Assembly (NCBI GenBank): GCA_017871115.1 | Contig: JAFCIZ010000006.1 | Coordinates: 3,968,001-4,032,000 of the forward strand | Direction of reading: 5' to 3' | DNA length: 64,000 bases | Origin: Cunninghamella blakesleeana | Lineage: Eukaryota > Mucoromycota > Mucoromycetes > Mucorales > Cunninghamellaceae | Shown: positions 35,745-49,326 of the stretch, in pieces | Position numbering within the stretch: the first letter of the stretch is position 1 | Layout: each line of letters opens with the position of its first letter | Notes under the pieces: model-generated | What the model was told of the DNA's origin: nothing | The model's database searches: none | The model's input: the letters and a program-made list of their open reading frames with translations, nothing else | Position numbers and translations under genes: made by a program

Positions 35745-37435
35745 ATGGAAAATATCTCATGTTCATCGACTATTTTTATACCACCATTATGGAAACAAAG
35801 AAGAAAGTTTATATTAGATACTTTAAAATATCATAAAATACAAAAAGTGAGTTGATAAAAAAAAAGTACTAAGAAAAAGATCAAAAATAATAAACAAGTT
35901 TTATTTACAATAAACCTTCCTTTCCTTGCTCCCTCTATTACTATCATTTATTTTGAACAAAAAAAAAAAAATAAAAAAAAAAAAAAAAAACTATAGGTAA
36001 TAGATTATGGTTGTGGTGAAGGATCAGTCATGTCATACCTTATACCGACATCTGTGACCGATGATATTAACTTTACTCATTTAATAGGTTTGGATCTTGA
36101 TAAAACCTTATTAATAGAACAAACTATTCCACATTGTGAACCATGGCCAATTGATTATCGCCAATTACGTGAAACTCCCTTAACAATTGATATTTACCAT
36201 GGATCTGTAGATCGAAAAGATTCTCGAATCAAAAAATTAAATTGTGAAGCATTGGTCTGTACTGAAGTCATTGAACATTTATACCCTCATACACTACATC
36301 AAATGATTCCCATTGTCTTTGATTATTATAGCCCTTCCTTGGTGATTTTGACAACTCCTAACGGTGAATATAATCATTTTTTTCCTCAGCTTCGTTATGG
36401 TACCAAGGAAGCTTCGTTCAGGCATGATGATCATAAATTTGAATGGACGCGTTATGAGTTTGAATCATGGTAATATATACATATACATATATATATATAT
36501 ATATAAATTAAAATAAAAAGATAAAATAAAATGTGATTGAATAAATAAAAATAGAAAATGGATAAATAAATAAATAGACAGGCAAACAAATAATTAATTT
36601 CATACTTACATTATATATACATACATATATATATATAAATAGGTGTAAAAATATAGGACAGCAATATGGCTATCATATAGAATTTCATGGTGTTGGATTA
36701 ATTGAAGGAAAAAAGGATCAATTACAATATGGACATTGTACACAAGCTTGTATATTTACTAAAAAAAAGGAAGAAAGCGATACCCAAAACAAAATAATAG
36801 AAGAAGAAAAAGAAGAAAAAAGTCATACATTATTGACACATATTGAATTTCCCTGTTATCAACCTAATCCATTATTAAAAGATGACGAGATTTTACAACA
36901 AGTTGAAACATATCTATCGGATCTGTGCCAAATTAAAACATTGCATCAATTGGAACAACGACAGCTGCATCAACACCAACATAACGATGTATTACTATTA
37001 TCTTTACCATCATCATCAACCACCTCTATATCCTCCACTACTTCCTCAGCCATCTCCTCATCATCATCTACTTATCAAGATAATAATCAACATTATGCAT
37101 ATTCCATCTCAATGATAGATAAACAATTTGATGATATGATGAAACACATTAATGAGTCCAATCAATGGCATTATGACCCTACATCTTCCTTTTTATTATT
37201 AGATAATATTGAAGATCAGCGACAACAAATAAAAAAACAAAAACAAAAAGAAAAGAGTCAATGGACTTTTATACCTATGTCCATATCAATGGAAGCTGTT
37301 TGGTCAATTTTAACTGTACGACAACTATGTAAAACAAAACGTAGATTAGTGGAGATTTTAAATTTAAAAGAAAAGGATTATCAAGTCACGGGAAGTGATA
37401 TTGTTGTACATAAATCGTTTAAAATAATACCTTGA
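35745..37435 (+). CDS. HEN1: HEN1-type small RNA 2'-O-methyltransferase
   Basis: Three exons (35745-35846, 35997-36469, 36643-37435) give 455 residues. The start matches the family (IPPLWKQRRKF), followed by the SAM-binding loop VIDYGCGEG. The metal-binding signature of HEN1 is complete: E124 and E127-H128 in TEVIEHL, and the fourth His (about 180) in DHKFEWTR. TPNGEYN is also present. Enzymes of this type methylate the 3'-terminal ribose of small RNAs, protecting them from decay, so the genome probably runs RNA interference with methylated small RNAs. The plant double-stranded-RNA domains are absent, as in animal and other fungal forms. The C-terminal half is a less conserved Ser-rich extension. 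Confidence 0.9.
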
Positions 37436-38093
37436 AAACTTCATAAAAATAACTTAATAAAAAAGTCACCAGTTAAAAATAATGAAAAAATTTGACCTTT
37501 AAGAAAATAATATGATCTTAAATATACTTATATACCTATTTTATTCCTATGATGTTATTTAATGTCACACTTGTCTTTTTTTTTTTTTTTAAAAAAAAAA
37601 AAAAGCTGGGTAACAATTAAAAAAGAGAGAGTTCCTTGTGTCATTTTTCTAGAAATCATAGGGTGTTTTATAGGTCATGAGGTAATGATGAATATATTTT
37701 TTCACTTTGCACCACACACTCCCTCAACGAATTAAAGAAAAGAGGGTATGTGAAAGTGTTTTTTTTTTAAAAAAAAAAAAAACTAGTTTTTTTTTTAAAG
37801 CTTATTTATTTGTTTACATTAGTATTATTTTTTTTCGAGAACTAATCGGTTCCTTTTCGAAGCAAAAGATTTTATTTATTTTTTTTCAAAAAAATCGGTA
37901 AAGGATAAATTATTGTTTATGTCTCTTTTCTTCTTAAAAATAGATAGAATTCATTAAACTTATTAATAATCTTTGATTAATAATAATTAAGAAACCGTAT
38001 ACTATCAATGTTAAAAAAATAAAAATAAAAAAAAAAACGAACGCTCATCACTAGATCCCTAATGAAGTATAGTTTATTCTCTAGTCTAGGAGT

Positions 38094-38124
<31 letters not shown>

Positions 38125-38601
38125 GAGTTGGAACCTTTTTTTTATTTTTAACTTCCAAGATCTTCTCCCTCAACTATTCTTTCATAGTACTTTTTTTTTT
38201 TTCTTAGTTGCATCTCGGTGTAACTAGGTTACCCCCCATGATAAACTTGACTTATTTTACCTTCTCACATATATCACGTTATTTTATTTTTTTAAGAGAC
38301 TAATATATAAATAGGAGAGGTACACAAAAAAAAGTATTTAAAGGGCTTTTTAAAAAAGGCTGATACATTTTTCTCTCTCTCTTTTTCTCTTTCTCTCTAT
38401 CTCTTTCTTTTTTTAATTCGTTTTTTTTATAAAATATATATATTTATATTATATATATATATATATATATAATATATAATATATAGTCATAATCATATTC
38501 ATATACCCACAATAAAAAAAAATCGTCATTGCTATCATCATCATTTATTAAAAAAATATCGATCCAACAACACTAAAAATTATATAAATTAAAAGCATAT
38601 A
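37436..38601. other. Intergenic region with T/A tracts
   Basis: 1.17 kb between two + strand genes. T-run/A-run junctions lie at about 37576-37604 and 37760-37800, and an A-run of over 20 near 38101. The last 300 bp before the next ATG hold a TATAAATA-like element near 38305 and a T/C-rich leader. No gene is recognised. Confidence 0.5.
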
Positions 38602-38844
38602 ATGTCAACCATTTTATCATCCTCTTCTACCCGGGTTTATCAACCCCTTTTATCCAAATCCTTGATTACCAAAAAGAAAACCATGCCTGTTGCCAAATAT
38701 TCATATCGTGCATGCCCTCTTTGTTCAGAACGATTATTGGTTCGAATCCATGGTACACTTGTTTATAAATGGATCAATTTGCATTTTTCTACAAAACATC
38801 ATGAAAGTTTGCATATAGTAGTAAATTTACATGAAGGCTATTGA
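38602..38844 (+). CDS. Small zinc-finger-like protein, 80 residues
   Basis: A single exon opens MSTILSSSSTRVYQPLLSKS. The second half has CPLC followed, about 20 residues later, by HFSTKHH. The spacing suggests a C2-H2-like zinc site with a strand between (LLVRIHGTLVYKWINL). The frame has clearly better codon composition than its flanks, sits behind a TATA-like element and a pyrimidine-rich leader, and ends TGA. No nuclear signal beyond a KKK stretch is visible. I do not recognise the family. It could be a small transcription-related or RNA-binding protein, but that is guesswork. Confidence 0.6.
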   Translation: MSTILSSSSTRVYQPLLSKSLITKKKTMPVAKYSYRACPLCSERLLVRIHGTLVYKWINLHFSTKHHESLHIVVNLHEGY

Positions 38845-39615
38845 AATCCATCCTACCTACATATAATTATAATTATAATTATCATTTTTATTATGTATAT
38901 TTTCTTTTTCTTTTTTCTTTTTAATTTTATTCTATTCCCCCATTTCCATTCCTTTTTTTAATCATTATTATAATCATTATTATTTATATATGCAACCATT
39001 ATCTCTTTATGATTATTTTTTTCATATTCATCTTTTTTTATTTATTTATTTATATTATATATAACACATTATAATTTTATATATATATTTTTTTAAAAAA
39101 AAAAAAAGAAAAAAAAAACTTGTAAATACTTATTTAGTGTATTAAAAAAATAATAATCTTTAAAAACTTAATAAAAAATATCATTTAGCATTTTTTTTTT
39201 CCTCTTACCCCAAAAAAAAATTCTTTTTATAAAAAAAAAAAGCACTGGCCAAGACTTTTTAAACTTTCTATACACGTATTCTCCGAAAAAAAATTACAAT
39301 ATAGTAATGAAAAAGAATTTTTTAAATTGAGGTTACAATGATTTAAAAAAATTCTCAGGTACAAATCAAAAGTTTCCATTTTTGAGGAAAAAAAAAATAC
39401 ATCATAGGTTCCTTCTTATTTTTTTCTTTTTTTCCAAAAAAAAAAAAAAAGACGGGTTGTTATGGTAACCATTTATCAAGATGATACTAAAATAGTATGC
39501 ATTTAAATGTTTATATATATATATATATATATTATTTTATTTTATTTTATTTATAGTTTAAATAACAATAGTAATAAAAATAATAAAATACAAAACGAAA
39601 TATATATTCATCTTT
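38845..39615. other. Convergent intergenic region
   Basis: About 770 bp between the small zinc-finger-like gene and the SET gene end. Many T- and A-runs and an AT repeat near 39513-39532; nothing coding. Confidence 0.5.
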
Positions 39616-41076
39616 CTAATCCTTCTCTTTCCTTTCCTCCTCATCCTTTTCTTCTTGGATACATTTTTGACATTGGCAAATAAAATGGTAATGATCCAAT
39701 AAGCGTTGCCTACGTTCAAAGAAGGGCGTATCCACATTACCATAAGAAATACATAATTCCTCATTTAATTGAATGTCTCTTTTTGTATAAAAATGCATTT
39801 GATCCCCATGACGTAACTTGATTACATTGGCATGACATGAATGATTAAAATAAACAGCTGATGGATATATCCCATAACCTAATAATTCCAAATCATCTGT
39901 CACTGCATCTATCTCATTACCATTATTAGACTGTTGTTCCCATAATCCGAAACTATTAGCCATTTCCCTATAAAAAATGGACCGAAATAATTGCTGGAGT
40001 TTCTTTTTTTCTTTTTCTAATAAGGAAAATGTAGGAATAAGATCGATGAATGTCGATTGATGACGTTGTTGTTCTTGATGAAAAAGAGGTAAATATAGAG
40101 CGGTTTCGAAAAAATGATATAATTTAATATGTTGTTGTAAAAGAGGTGGTATTGATTGCCATGATAACGGTGCTGAGGATAAGGTTTGGATGGCAGGATG
40201 ATGATGTCTAAAATAATTTAACTCATTATCTTGAATATTCCAGAGTTCATCAAAAGATACTTTATAATTGCTAGGTGTTTGTTTTTGTTGTTCAGAATAG
40301 TATTTTAATATACACGTTATAATAAGTCGACATAAGGTAAGATCACTTTTATCTATTTTACACTCTTCTTCAAGTTCTTCTTTAGGGGGTGAGATGGACC
40401 AAGCTTGATCAAGATAACGCTGTAATGAAATATCATCCTGATGAACATTAAAATCATAATAATCAGGCTGGTCCTTTTCCCCATCTTTAATTACTTCATC
40501 CTGCTGTTGGCATTTTATTAATGAGTAATATGATGAAGAAAAATATTCCAACCTATAAACACAAGTTAACCACCAATACCATTCAAAAGAGGTCATAGTT
40601 GATAGATAGGATTGTTTACATTGCTCAGAACAAAATAATATAGATCCAAGTGGTGATAAAAAGCTAAAACATGAAGATAAAGAAGGTACCTTTTTTCCCC
40701 TTTTCTTTTTCTTCATATTATTGTTATTACTGATATCTTTTTCATTATTACTAATATTTATCTGTTGTTGTTGTTGCCACCACGAAAATAGAGAGATAAA
40801 ATCTTGATCATTTTGAATGGCTTTGATTTTTAATTTTTTTGGATAAGCAAAATGAAAACAATGAGTACAAGTTTCAGGCATCCATTCTTGATTAACCACG
40901 GTACTTAGAGGATAGGCAATATGAAGTAAAGTTCCTATCGGAATTACTTGGGTAGCAATATAACCTCTGCCTTTATTTTTTATTTCCTGTACTTTTATTA
41001 ATGGTGGTAGTATTGATTGATCCTGATCGCCATAAAGTCTTAGTAATTCTACCCCTTTTGTAATGGTATCGATCAT
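39616..41076 (-). CDS. SET-domain (SMYD-like) protein methyltransferase
   Basis: A single exon of 486 residues has the split-SET layout of SMYD/Set6 proteins. The first SET segment (about 28-55, NKGRGYIATQVIPIGTLL) is followed by a MYND-like zinc insert with CTHCFHF and, after a low-complexity Lys/Asn insertion, CSEQCKQSY. The catalytic half carries YFNHSCHAN (the NHxC core) and ELCISYG. The C-terminus has a post-SET-like Cys cluster, FICQCQKCIQ. Such enzymes methylate lysines of histones or other proteins; the substrate is unknown. The long middle insertion (about 100-250) is unusual. A perfect TTTCGCGAAA palindrome lies 185 bp upstream of the start. Confidence 0.85.
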   Translation of the reverse strand: MIDTITKGVELLRLYGDQDQSILPPLIKVQEIKNKGRGYIATQVIPIGTLLHIAYPLSTVVNQEWMPETCTHCFHFAYPKKLKIKAIQNDQDFISLFSWWQQQQQINISNNEKDISNNNNMKKKKRGKKVPSLSSCFSFLSPLGSILFCSEQCKQSYLSTMTSFEWYWWLTCVYRLEYFSSSYYSLIKCQQQDEVIKDGEKDQPDYYDFNVHQDDISLQRYLDQAWSISPPKEELEEECKIDKSDLTLCRLIITCILKYYSEQQKQTPSNYKVSFDELWNIQDNELNYFRHHHPAIQTLSSAPLSWQSIPPLLQQHIKLYHFFETALYLPLFHQEQQRHQSTFIDLIPTFSLLEKEKKKLQQLFRSIFYREMANSFGLWEQQSNNGNEIDAVTDDLELLGYGIYPSAVYFNHSCHANVIKLRHGDQMHFYTKRDIQLNEELCISYGNVDTPFFERRQRLLDHYHFICQCQKCIQEEKDEEERKEKD

Positions 41077-42726
41077 GTTGTAAGTATGATTTGAATATAT
41101 ATAAAAAGAGAGGAAAAAATGGTTTTTAATATAAAATAATATTTGCTAATAAAAATAAAAATAAAAAATAAATGATAAGACCTTTCAAAAAAAATTTTCA
41201 AATTTCAAGTCCAAAAAAGGAGGCGGAGAGTGAAATCGACTTCTTTGAAACAAACTAAGATTTCGCGAAAAGACGTGTTGCCTATATGGTAAAAACATGT
41301 GATCAATTGTATAGAAAATATAATATGATAAAATAGATGGCATCATATATTTCAATTTACTATTATTTTATTGATACTGTCTTATTAAGTATATTGTTTG
41401 TTTTCATTTAATTATTCGAACTTGTATGAATGATATAGTAAATGTAATGTAACAAATAAAAATAAAAAAAACGAGGAAGAATTTTTTCTCAATTACACCA
41501 TTTTTTTTAAAAAAGAATAGGACAATTAATGCAAATTTAACCCATCCTTTACTTAAAATTAGCATGTGGATAGATTTAAATAAATCGAATTGGTTCTCAT
41601 ATCAGAATTATATAAAAAAAAAGATAATTATTCGGATTAATTGAAGTGAAAATGGGTAAAATGATATTTAATTTATTTTTTTTAGTAGTAAAATAGCTAA
41701 TGTAAGTGAAGAATAAATAAGCCGCTTTCTATAAAATGGTTGATTTTTTCCAACGATTCATTTTTATTTAAATAAAAAAGAGAAGTTAAAGTTAATGAAA
41801 TATAAACTTATATACGCATATTATTACAAAAAAAATGAAAGAGAATGGAAAAACTTAAACGAAAACTTGAAAAATAAATTATGAAAAACCGGATTAAAAT
41901 GATTAAATAATAAAACAGGGATACAATTTTCCGGTATTAGATCAAAAAATCGGTTAAGACGAGCTTTTTTTTACATAATAATGGAAAAAGACAATCAATT
42001 GGAAAAATTAAAATAGTTGTAATTTTATTATTATATTATTAATATTATGATATTATTATTACTACACATTATTTTATTATATATTATTATTAGTGTATAG
42101 CATTATATGTTATTATAATAAATACGAAAAGAATAGTATAAATAAGTAAAATGATTATATAATAATGATATGGGTTAACGATTAAACCACCGATCGCATG
42201 AAAAAAAGGGTCGATTTCACTGAAAAAATAAAAAAAACTTTTTTATCTCTCTAATCGTCTCTCCGAGGTAATAGATTTTTTATTATGAATCTAGGATATA
42301 AACAATAATTATCATACTTTTTTTTTTTTAACCAATAAAATTAATATTCATTATATCATGGTAAATTAGTAATGGACTTGATCATAAAACTCATACATAT
42401 ACAAAGGAAAAAAAAAAAAAAAGGTATTCTTTAATCTCAATTTAATAATGATAAAAATGAGGGACCAAATAAAGTAAATACAAATAATTGGGTCTAGCTA
42501 AAACCCTTTTTTTATTATATATAAATATATTTTTTAATACCTGTCATATTTTTTTCTTTTTTTCTTTTCCTTTTATATTTTCTTTTCTTTTTCTTTTTTT
42601 TTTTTATCTTCATCGCCATATCTTCCTCTCTCTCTCTCTCTACATACATACATTTATACATATATATCATATCTACTTTTAATTTTTTTATATTTTCATA
42701 TCTGAGTTTTTTATAAGATAAAAAAA
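41077..42726. other. Divergent intergenic region
   Basis: 1.65 kb between the SET gene (-) and NmrA-like gene (+) starts. Apart from the TTTCGCGAAA palindrome at 41261-41270, it holds TA-rich repeats near 42020-42120 and a T/C-rich leader (about 42545-42645) before the + strand ATG. No exon or RNA gene recognised. Confidence 0.5.
41261..41270. promoter_or_regulatory. E2F/MBF-like palindrome TTTCGCGAAA
   Basis: A perfect 10-bp palindrome resembling E2F and MBF/SBF cell-cycle sites lies 185 bp upstream of the SET-gene ATG. In this AT-rich window CGCG is rare, which makes it stand out. Binding is inferred only. Confidence 0.3.
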
Positions 42727-43932
42727 ATGCTCTTAATAACTGAAGCAGATCAATACTTGGGCTATTCCATTGCCTCTCATTTAGCAAGATATACATTTTT
42801 AAGAAACAAAATTCGACTTTTATGTAAAAATAAAAAAGCCTGTATCAATTTTGAAAAAAAGGGAATGGATGTGCGTATGGTAGACTATACCCATCCTCAT
42901 CATTTATCTTTAGCCATGCGTGGGGTGGATTATATGATTTTGGCAGTAGGGCATGATAATAATCGAGTCCAAATTTCAAAACATCTTTGCCAAATGGCTG
43001 TTCAATCTGGCGTGAAATCTATCATTCTTCTTTCTCATGTTGGAGCTGTTTCCCATTTACATGAAAGTCTAAAACAATATGCTGAAATTGAAGAAGCTGT
43101 CATTAATACAGACTGCCAATGGACTATATTAAGGTAACTTGGTTTATTTATTTAATTATTTTTAAAAAAATTTTCATTATTTCTAATTTTTCTTTTTATA
43201 TTTATTCTTTTATTAAATAGACCTGATTGGATTCATCAAAATTTTCATTTATGGGCTTCTTTTGTAGAAAAGAATCGTTATTTACCATTGCCTATATCCG
43301 AAGAAGTAGAATTTTGCCCTATTGATATTACTGATATTTGTAAAGTAATTGAACATTTAATTGTGAATCATCACCATGAAAATACCGATGGTCAAAAGGA
43401 ATTTAAACAACAATTAGAAGATTACCATGTGGGTCAAATTTATACATTAACCGGATCACAAATTGTTCAACCTAAAAGCTTAGTTCAAATGTTGTCACAA
43501 GCGACTGGGTACACAAAATTAGAATATAAATGGACTCGGCCTATGGATTTGGCATATTATTTACAAGATTTAAAACGAGATATTTGGTTTGATGCTCGCT
43601 TAAAACAAGAAAATGCTCAAATATACCGTGATGAATTTGATGCTTTTGATTATCGTTCAAAAGCTTATTCAGCTCCAACTGGTAAAAAAAAAAAAGTTTT
43701 TCTTTTTTAAAATATAAAAAGACAACGTTCTCAATCTCATTATTATTATTATTACTATTATTACTGCTTTTTAGCTACTCAAATTCAAACCTTTTTAGAT
43801 TACTTTGATTGGATTCAAAATACATCAAGTAGTATCTGCGTATCACATGCTCCTATGATCACTTCCCTTCCATGTCGTCCTTTAAGAAAGTTTTTCCAAG
43901 AAAATGCAAATACGTTCAAACCTCGAGTATAA
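42727..43932 (+). CDS. NmrA-like NAD(P)-binding protein
   Basis: Three exons (42727-43133, 43221-43681, 43775-43932) give 341 residues. The N-terminus has an atypical dinucleotide-binding strand-loop-helix (LLITEADQYLGYSIASHL, where GxxGxxG would be usual). Then come NKIRLLCKNKKAC, the strand YMILAVGHDN, and SGVKSIILLSHVGAV, which matches the extended SDR/NmrA core. PDWIHQNFHLW and EFCPIDITDICKVI follow in the substrate half. Because the Gly-rich motif is incomplete, it may sense redox cofactors or be a divergent oxidoreductase. It has no neighbour that names a pathway. Confidence 0.72.
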
Positions 43933-44947
43933 TCATTCTTTTTAATTTTGTTTTATCCATATTTTATTTTTACTTATTATTATTGTTTATAAATCAATCA
44001 GTATTACCTATTTATTATTCTTTAAAAAATAAAATAAAATATCCAAATCATGTGATTTAAAAAAAACTCAATCGTATTTTATTTAATCATCTAAAAACGG
44101 TAATGAATCCACAATATAGATTAAAGTTCATCCTTATTAAGCATTATATATTTATTTAATTAGCTTTTAATAGCTTAGTTTCATTTTTTATATATTTACG
44201 CATATATGTATTTATATATAAGAAATAAACATAAATATTTTTTAATTTGTCTAAAAAATAAAAATAAAAATGAAATAATAATAAAAACGTATGTACGAAC
44301 AAAGAAAACAAAAATATATATTAAAAAAATTTACCACATGCCTTTTTTAGATATTGATCAATTCTATGCACTTTTGATACATATTTTTTGTGTAAGTATA
44401 TACTTTTGATCTTTGAAACAGATTAAAAAGGATCAGTTTTATTTTATAGGTATGTTTCATTTTAGTACATATCCACCCTCTTTAGAAAGCAAGAATATTA
44501 TTATTTTTGGCGCTGCGATTATTATTTTCAATTTAAACCATGTGACATGTGTTGTGATGTTCTGATGTCTTTCCTTATTATCTTTAATAAATTTATATAT
44601 ATATATACCGTATTAAGTATATGTGCATAATGGACCTGAATCCTTTAAAAATAAAGACATGTGTATTTATTGAAAGGAAATGAGAAAGGTGGATGGAATA
44701 ACAAATAAAATAAAATGTAAAAAAAAAAAAAAAATATGCAAAAATTTATAGTTTTTTGATATGTTTTGTATGGTTTTATTAAAAATATTTAAGAAAAGAG
44801 TAACATTATTTAAACATCCAACTTCAATATATCATAAACTTTTTCATTACACTATTTAAATAAAATAATATAATGTTATATGATTAGTATCTATGTTTAC
44901 TAGTATATAATTATTTCCATGATGGTTAATTCTTATATATATAACTA
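43933..44947. other. Convergent intergenic region
   Basis: 1 kb between the NmrA-like gene end and the E2 gene end. AT-rich; short open frames here are low-complexity and not supported. Confidence 0.5.
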
Positions 44948-46515
<1,568 letters not shown>

Positions 46516-46813
46516 TTTTGATTATTAATTACTTAGTTGTGGTTCTAAAAAAAAGTTAAAAAATTGAAAAAAGAAAAAAAAGAGAGGGAAAGAGAAAAAA
46601 AAAAGAAAAAGAAAAAATTGGCTGCTCTTATTTTTTCTCTAAGTTTAACTGATGTCACCTAATTTAAATTCCGTCGAAATTTTAATTCTAAGTGGTTCAA
46701 TTTTTTTTGGAAGTATTATTTTCCCTTTCCTTTCGTTTTTTTCTTCCTTATACTTCATAGATATAAATATATATGTATATATTTATATATATTTGTATAA
46801 ATATATAAGTTAC
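46516..46813. promoter_or_regulatory. Shared upstream region of UBC4 and SWD2
   Basis: Only 298 bp separate the two divergent ATGs. The part near UBC4 is A/G-rich on the + strand (46540-46620), and the part near SWD2 is TA-rich. Shared control is likely but no specific site is recognised. An in-frame ATG at 46652 would add a hydrophobic stretch to SWD2 and is not favoured. Confidence 0.4.
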
Positions 46814-48545
46814 ATGGAGAGTATACCTATAACACCACCTTTATTATCTGATTTTAAAGTCACAAAATTATTTAAAGATAATAAACGTCCTTTGATATCC
46901 TTATCCTTCGATGATACTGGTGAATATTGTGTGACCGTAGGTGAAGACGAAAGTTTAAGCATATACAATTGTAAAACTGGAACGTAAGTATTAAAGTACT
47001 GATAAATAATTTATAAAAAAAAATAGAAAGGAAAGACAGTGAATATTAATATTAATATTAATATTAATATTAACACTAATATTTTTTTCTTTTACTCATT
47101 TACTCTAGATTAAAAACAACTGTATTTAGCAAAAAATATGGCGTTGGAATAGCTCGTTTTACTCACCAACCGAATAACGTCATATACACTTCAACAAAAG
47201 AGGATGGTAATACTATAATAGAATAGCAATAAATTTAAAGAAATAATGGTAAAATTAAAATAGTTTGGCTCATAATATATTTATATTTGTGTATTTATAG
47301 ATACCTTACGCTATCTTTCATTACATGACAATAAATTTATTAGATATTTTAGAGGACATAAAAATAGGTAATAGAAAATATGTTTATTATTATTATTTAA
47401 AAAAAAGTAATTTCCCTTATCGGTTATCTTATTTTATTTAATTTTTAATTATTAAAACAATGCTTTTTTTATTTACGTTTTAATAGAGTTATATCTTTAG
47501 AAATGTCACCTGCAAATGACATTTTTATTTCAGCATCATTGGATGGGACGGTGAGAATATGGGATCTTCGATCATCAACTTGTAAAGGATTAATTAATAT
47601 AACAGGCCGGCCTATTATTGGAATTGATCCAAGCGGTTTAGTATTTGGTGTTGGTACAGATTCAAGAGTTATTCGATTATATGATTTAAGTTCTTTTGAG
47701 TCGGTAAGTTTTTTTCTAAAAAAAAGGAAAAGAATAAAAAAAATAACACGGTAAATTGAAAATTTGCTTTGTTAAATATATATATATATATATATGTAAT
47801 AGGGACCGTTTTCTACCTGGACTGTAGATGATCCACAACTTCCTTACGATATGCCCCAATGGACAAGCATGAAATTTACGAACGATGGAAAACATATATT
47901 ATTAACAACCGCGGGCAATGTACATTATTTATTAGATGCCTATGAAGGAACTATTAAACAGCGATTACTTGGAGTCGAATTATCAATCAACCCTTATAAT
48001 TCTGGGGAAGAAGTATGTTTAACACCAGATGGTCGGTTTGCTTTAACGGGAGGGCAAGATGGGATGGTAAAAATATGGGATCTTCAGAATGATCAATTAA
48101 ATAATCCAATGATGGCTAGTTTAAAATCACCTCATGGTACTCAAGGTATTAATATCCTTGGCTTCAATCCTACTTTTATGATGATGGCGACAGGTGGAAA
48201 TGAATTGGTAAATACAGTGATGTATATAAATAAAAAGGAAGGAAAGGAAAGATGTCTATATATGAGAGAAAAAAAAACATTATAAACGATAAATAGTTCC
48301 CCAGTATTATGGTTTTTTTTTTAAAAAAAGATCATATTTATTCAAAGCTATGAAATACTGGTTTATCATTATCGAAGATTCATTTAATAATTACTCTTTA
48401 TATATTATATCTTCCTATTTCTCTTCTGTCCTCTTTTTCTCTATATATATGTGAAATATTATTATAAAACTAATTGTCTTCTACTCTTGATATTTACTTA
48501 TAGGCATTTTGGCAACCAAACCCACTAAGTAACAATAACTCTTAG
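46814..48545 (+). CDS. SWD2: COMPASS subunit Swd2 / WDR82
   Basis: Six exons (46814-46983, 47109-47206, 47301-47367, 47487-47703, 47803-48207, 48504-48545) give 332 residues, the usual length. WD repeats include [51 protein letters not shown] and [11 protein letters not shown]. The Swd2/WDR82 family blocks [26 protein letters not shown] and [18 protein letters not shown] are clear. The protein belongs to the Set1/COMPASS histone H3K4 methylase and to cleavage/polyadenylation complexes. One intron (47040-47078) carries a TTAATA repeat. The start is chosen at 46814 because the upstream extension is hydrophobic and unlike the family. Confidence 0.92.
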
Positions 48546-48756
48546 TTTACGGAAAATAAAAATTTATAGAGTTTGAAAATAGCCAATTAAAAATCAACAT
48601 ACTGAATTTTAAATTTTTGTACGTGTTTTTTTTACTTTTTTCTTCTCTTTTCTCTTATTTTTTTTATTATTACTATTATTCTTTTCATCGTATATAATAT
48701 ATTCATTTTATATTTTATTTTTACAGCTACATCATAAATAATAATAATAATAAAAA

Positions 48757-49326
48757 ATGTCATTATATTCAAAGTTATTTATAATAATATCAGTAACTAT
48801 ATGTACAGTATTTGGCGCTGGAGTAGATGATATATTTGAAGTACAACCTGAAATACATCACCAATTTAGACCATCAGAACGTATGCCTTCACCCTCCTTC
48901 TCAAAGTTATTTTCTCTTTTAACTTTATCTCCTTGGCTTTTACTTGTTGTTGGAGTAAATAAATAAAATATGAGTAGATAATCAATAATAATTTCGTTCT
49001 TAAATATATATATACATTTAACTTCGTATTTTTAACCAGTTTTATTCGCTATTTATTTATATTTATATTAATATTAATAGTGGTTGTCAGTTGGCGCTAC
49101 ACCCAAGTCTATTGTATCTGGATTAACAAGTCAACGTGGTATTTGGATTTTATCATTTGTTGGATCATTATTCACCACTGAATATATATTTTATTTATAT
49201 TGGACACGTTGGAATATTTTTGAAACTATGACTTATGTTGGTATTTGGAGTCTTGTTTTATTTGTTACTGGCCAACGTGCTCTTACCTCTGTTCAACTTT
49301 ATCGACTAGCTAATACTAAAAAATAA
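48757..49326 (+). CDS. SWP1: Minimal ribophorin II / Swp1 C-terminal domain protein
   Basis: Two exons (48757-48954, 49081-49326) give 147 residues. A signal peptide (MSLYSKLFIIISVTICTVFG) leads straight into the C-terminal membrane domain of ribophorin II: VQPEIHHQFRPSERMPSPSF, FSLLTLSPWLLLVVG, then helices near TEYIFYLYWTRWNIFETM and GIWSLVLFVTGQRAL. Swp1/RPN2 is a subunit of the ER oligosaccharyltransferase for N-glycosylation. Yeast Swp1 is about 286 residues and mammalian RPN2 about 630; here the luminal part is almost absent. Only 211 bp separate it from the SWD2 stop, so missing exons are unlikely. It could be the genuine short form of this lineage. Confidence 0.82.

Noticed and set aside
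46652..46813. Upstream ATG extending SWD2 by 54 residues
   Set aside because: The extension is hydrophobic and unlike Swd2; the start at 46814 gives the usual family length.
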